7,748 nucleotides of DNA from Candidatus Absconditabacterales bacterium (GTDB lineage: Bacteria > Patescibacteriota > Gracilibacteria > Absconditabacterales > Absconditicoccaceae), in NCBI GenBank assembly GCA_937965925.1, contig CALCME010000038.1, positions 1 through 7,748 of the forward strand. Reading direction: 5' to 3'. The notes beneath the pieces were generated by a model, which searched no databases, was not told where the DNA came from, and worked only from the letters and a program-made list of their open reading frames with translations. Of this stretch, positions 6,247-7,748 are shown one piece after another (the stretch's first letter is position 1; each line of letters begins with the position of its first letter). The position numbers and the translations under genes were made by a program.

Positions 6247-7482
6247 ATGTCGCAAAGAGCAATTCGTGAAATTGACGCAAAGAAATTACGATCCCAATCA
6301 ACATGAAGACCATATGAGTGATATCTTGTTTCGCAAGAGTCAGATCTTTTATGATTGTCAGCTCTTCTTGAAGCGTCTTCGACGGACTCATGGGTAGTAA
6401 AACCAGACCAACTGTTTGGTAAAAGAGGAAAGTATGGCCTTGTATGAGTAAATTTAGATCCAGCATGAGTTGTAGCTCGAATAGAAGAAAAACGACTCCA
6501 AGAAAGAGAAATTGATACTACAAAGTGAACTCTGGATACCTTTATTGTAGAGCCTTTTGTTCCACACGATCAAGAGTATTATATAGCACTAAAGACTGAA
6601 CAAGATGAAGATATTATCTATTTTTCACTGGAATGAGGAGTTGAAGTAGAAGAGAACTGGGAGAAGGTAATTGAATGTAAAGTATGAGTTCTTGATCAGA
6701 TCTCTGATGAACAACTCACAACGCTTACTTGATGAATCAGTAAAGATCATCTGTCTCTTGTCCAAGATTTTATCTCGGATATGCTTACGTTCTTTAGACA
6801 GAAATGATTTTCGTATCTTGAAGTTAACCCATTTGTTATTACATCAGATACTGTGATATGTCTGGATATGGTAGCAAGAGTTGATACATGTGAGGCATGG
6901 AAACAGCCTGATCGAAAACAGATAGAACGAGTAAAACCTTTTTGAGCTGAAACACATCCTCTTGAAGAAAAAATCGAGGAAATGGATGCTGAAACAGGTG
7001 CAAGTTTGAAGTTTAGTACAATAAATCCTAGATGACGCATATGACTCTTATTGTGATGATGATGAGCAAGTGTAGCAGCTATGGATAAGCTTGCTGATAT
7101 GTGACTTATAGATGAAGTGATCAACTATGGGGAACTTTCAGGGAATCCAACGTACCGACACAATAAAGCGTATATACAATGACTTGTAGACCTGATGGTA
7201 GACGAAAAAGAAACGACTCCGTGAAAAAAACGACTCTGTGTGATCTGAGGAATATCAAACTTCACAAGAATTGATGTGTTTTGTAAAGCCTTTGTGGATG
7301 CTGTCTCAGAAAAAGTTGAAGCAATAAAGCAGGCGAAGATAACTATTTTTGTGAGACGTGGAGGAGTAAACGATACAAAAGGATTAGCTATGATTAAAAC
7401 ATTCTGTGATGCTCATGAAATTCCGTGTACGGTAGCAGATGGTGATGTATATATTACAGATGCTATGGAGGTATTAAGGTAG
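6247..7482 (+). CDS. aclB: ATP-citrate lyase, N-terminal (ATP-grasp and citrate-binding) subunit, AclB type
   Basis: ATP-citrate lyase turns citrate, CoA and ATP into acetyl-CoA and oxaloacetate. This 411-residue protein matches the N-terminal half of the fused animal enzyme, and the short subunit in bacteria with a split enzyme (about 400 aa). Landmarks: VVKPDQLFGKRGKYGLVGVN (50-69) and VEPFVPH (101-107) in the ATP-grasp part; YLEVNPFVITSD (190-201) and CLDMVARVD (205-213), carrying the Asn and Asp expected to bind Mg-ATP; NPRGRI, then GGGGASV (270-276); NYGELSGNPT (293-302); SNFT (337-340) and FVRRGG (368-373), which match citrate-contacting residues. About 22 glycines are UGA-encoded, including Gly270-273 as four consecutive UGAs (7054-7065). 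The C-terminal subunit with the catalytic His and CoA sites is not adjacent in this window. Gap to the upstream gene is 36 bases with no Shine-Dalgarno. Confidence 0.93.
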
Positions 7483-7495
7483 TGATCTGTTAGTG

Positions 7496-7596
7496 ATTTG
7501 CTTATATCGGTTTCTTGTATATAGAAGCCATTTTCAATCACTATAGATGTTATAAAATCTTAGTAATGTGATAAAAGTGTGAGTAATTTGCTTATA
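7496..7596 (+). repeat. Direct repeat ATTTGCTTATA upstream of the last gene
   Basis: The 11-base word ATTTGCTTATA occurs at 7496-7506 and 7586-7596, each preceded by AGT plus one or two bases. The second copy runs into TATAAT. It could be a duplicated promoter element or a regulator site, or chance in AT-rich DNA. Confidence 0.4.
7510..7536 (+). terminator. Weak possible terminator after aclB
   Basis: GGTTTCT (7509-7515) and AGAAGCC (7523-7529) form a 7-bp stem with one G-U pair, followed by ATTTTC. The stem is short and the T-run is only four, so this is tentative. Confidence 0.3.
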
Positions 7597-7598
7597 AT
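7593..7598 (+). promoter_or_regulatory. -10 box of the last gene
   Basis: TATAAT, 11 bases before the ATG at 7610. With no clear -35 (GATAAA at 17-base spacing), the predicted UTR is only a few bases, as for leader peptide 1. Confidence 0.5.
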
Positions 7599-7609
7599 AC
7601 ATTATATAT

Positions 7610-7748
7610 ATGAGAAAAACAACAAAAAAGATACGAGACAAACGATGATGGTTTATTCGCGATATTTGAAAGATTCTTTTTGGGATGTTATGTATGATAG
7701 GTGCATGAGCATTGCTTATTAATTGGATTTGACACGAACGTATTATAC
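7610..7748 (+). CDS. N-terminus of a membrane-anchored protein (46 residues in window)
   Basis: ATG 7610 opens a frame that runs off the right edge with three or more UGA-Gly codons. A strongly basic N-terminus, MRKTTKKIRDKRGWFIRD, is followed by one hydrophobic helix, ILFGMLCMIGAGALLINWIG (about 21-40). This is the start expected of a type II membrane protein with its bulk outside the cytoplasm. Penicillin-binding proteins and LytR-type proteins start this way, but so do many others, so no family is assigned. It does not resemble the AclA partner of the preceding gene. Confidence 0.65.

Noticed and set aside
6747..7124. 125-codon minus-strand open frame
   Set aside because: It is antisense to the well-conserved AclB coding sequence; its His/Ser-rich runs are the reverse complement of UGA-rich glycine stretches.
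1128..7482. UGA as tryptophan (mycoplasma-type code 4)
   Set aside because: UGA falls on invariant glycines (HIGN, GGGG, NPRGRI), and UGG is used separately at Trp positions.

Overview
The window reads coherently only if UGA is translated as glycine (genetic code 25). Under the standard code every larger gene breaks into fragments. With UGA=Gly they join into full-length proteins, and the UGA codons fall on glycines that are invariant in known families: the HIGN signature of TrpRS, and a glycine-rich loop of ATP-citrate lyase encoded by four consecutive UGAs. UGG still encodes tryptophan, which argues against a mycoplasma-type code. Together with AT-rich sequence and very few Shine-Dalgarno sites, this points to a candidate-phyla-radiation bacterium of the Absconditabacteria (SR1) / Gracilibacteria (BD1-5) group.

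Layout. (1) 1-646, minus strand: N-terminal 215 residues of an unrecognised protein that runs off the left edge. (2) 647-976, minus strand: a long leader of that gene. It holds two successive Thr/Ile-rich leader peptides, each lying across a set of mutually exclusive hairpins that ends in an intrinsic terminator, so it looks like a tandem threonine attenuator. This is the most interesting part of the window. (3) 1128-2111, plus: complete tryptophanyl-tRNA synthetase, trpS. (4) 2101-2613, minus: a small single-span membrane protein with a Cys-rich tail, overlapping the 3' end of trpS. (5) 2635-3399, plus: a short PriA-like protein without Walker A and with an altered DEAH-type box. (6) 3544-4350, plus: a xylose-isomerase-like TIM-barrel protein preceded by a good sigma70-type promoter. 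(7) 4385-4819: a small predicted secreted, membrane-anchored protein. (8) 4885-6210: a CNNM/CBS/CorC-HlyC membrane protein. (9) 6247-7482: the N-terminal half of ATP-citrate lyase (AclB type). (10) 7610 to the right edge: start of a membrane-anchored protein with its own -10 box.

Genes 6 to 9 are co-directional with gaps of about 35-65 bases and could be one transcript, although their functions do not form an obvious pathway. The AclB-type subunit has no partner AclA gene beside it in the window. No rRNA, tRNA, CRISPR array or insertion sequence was seen. Only one gene (the PriA-like one) has a clear Shine-Dalgarno sequence.
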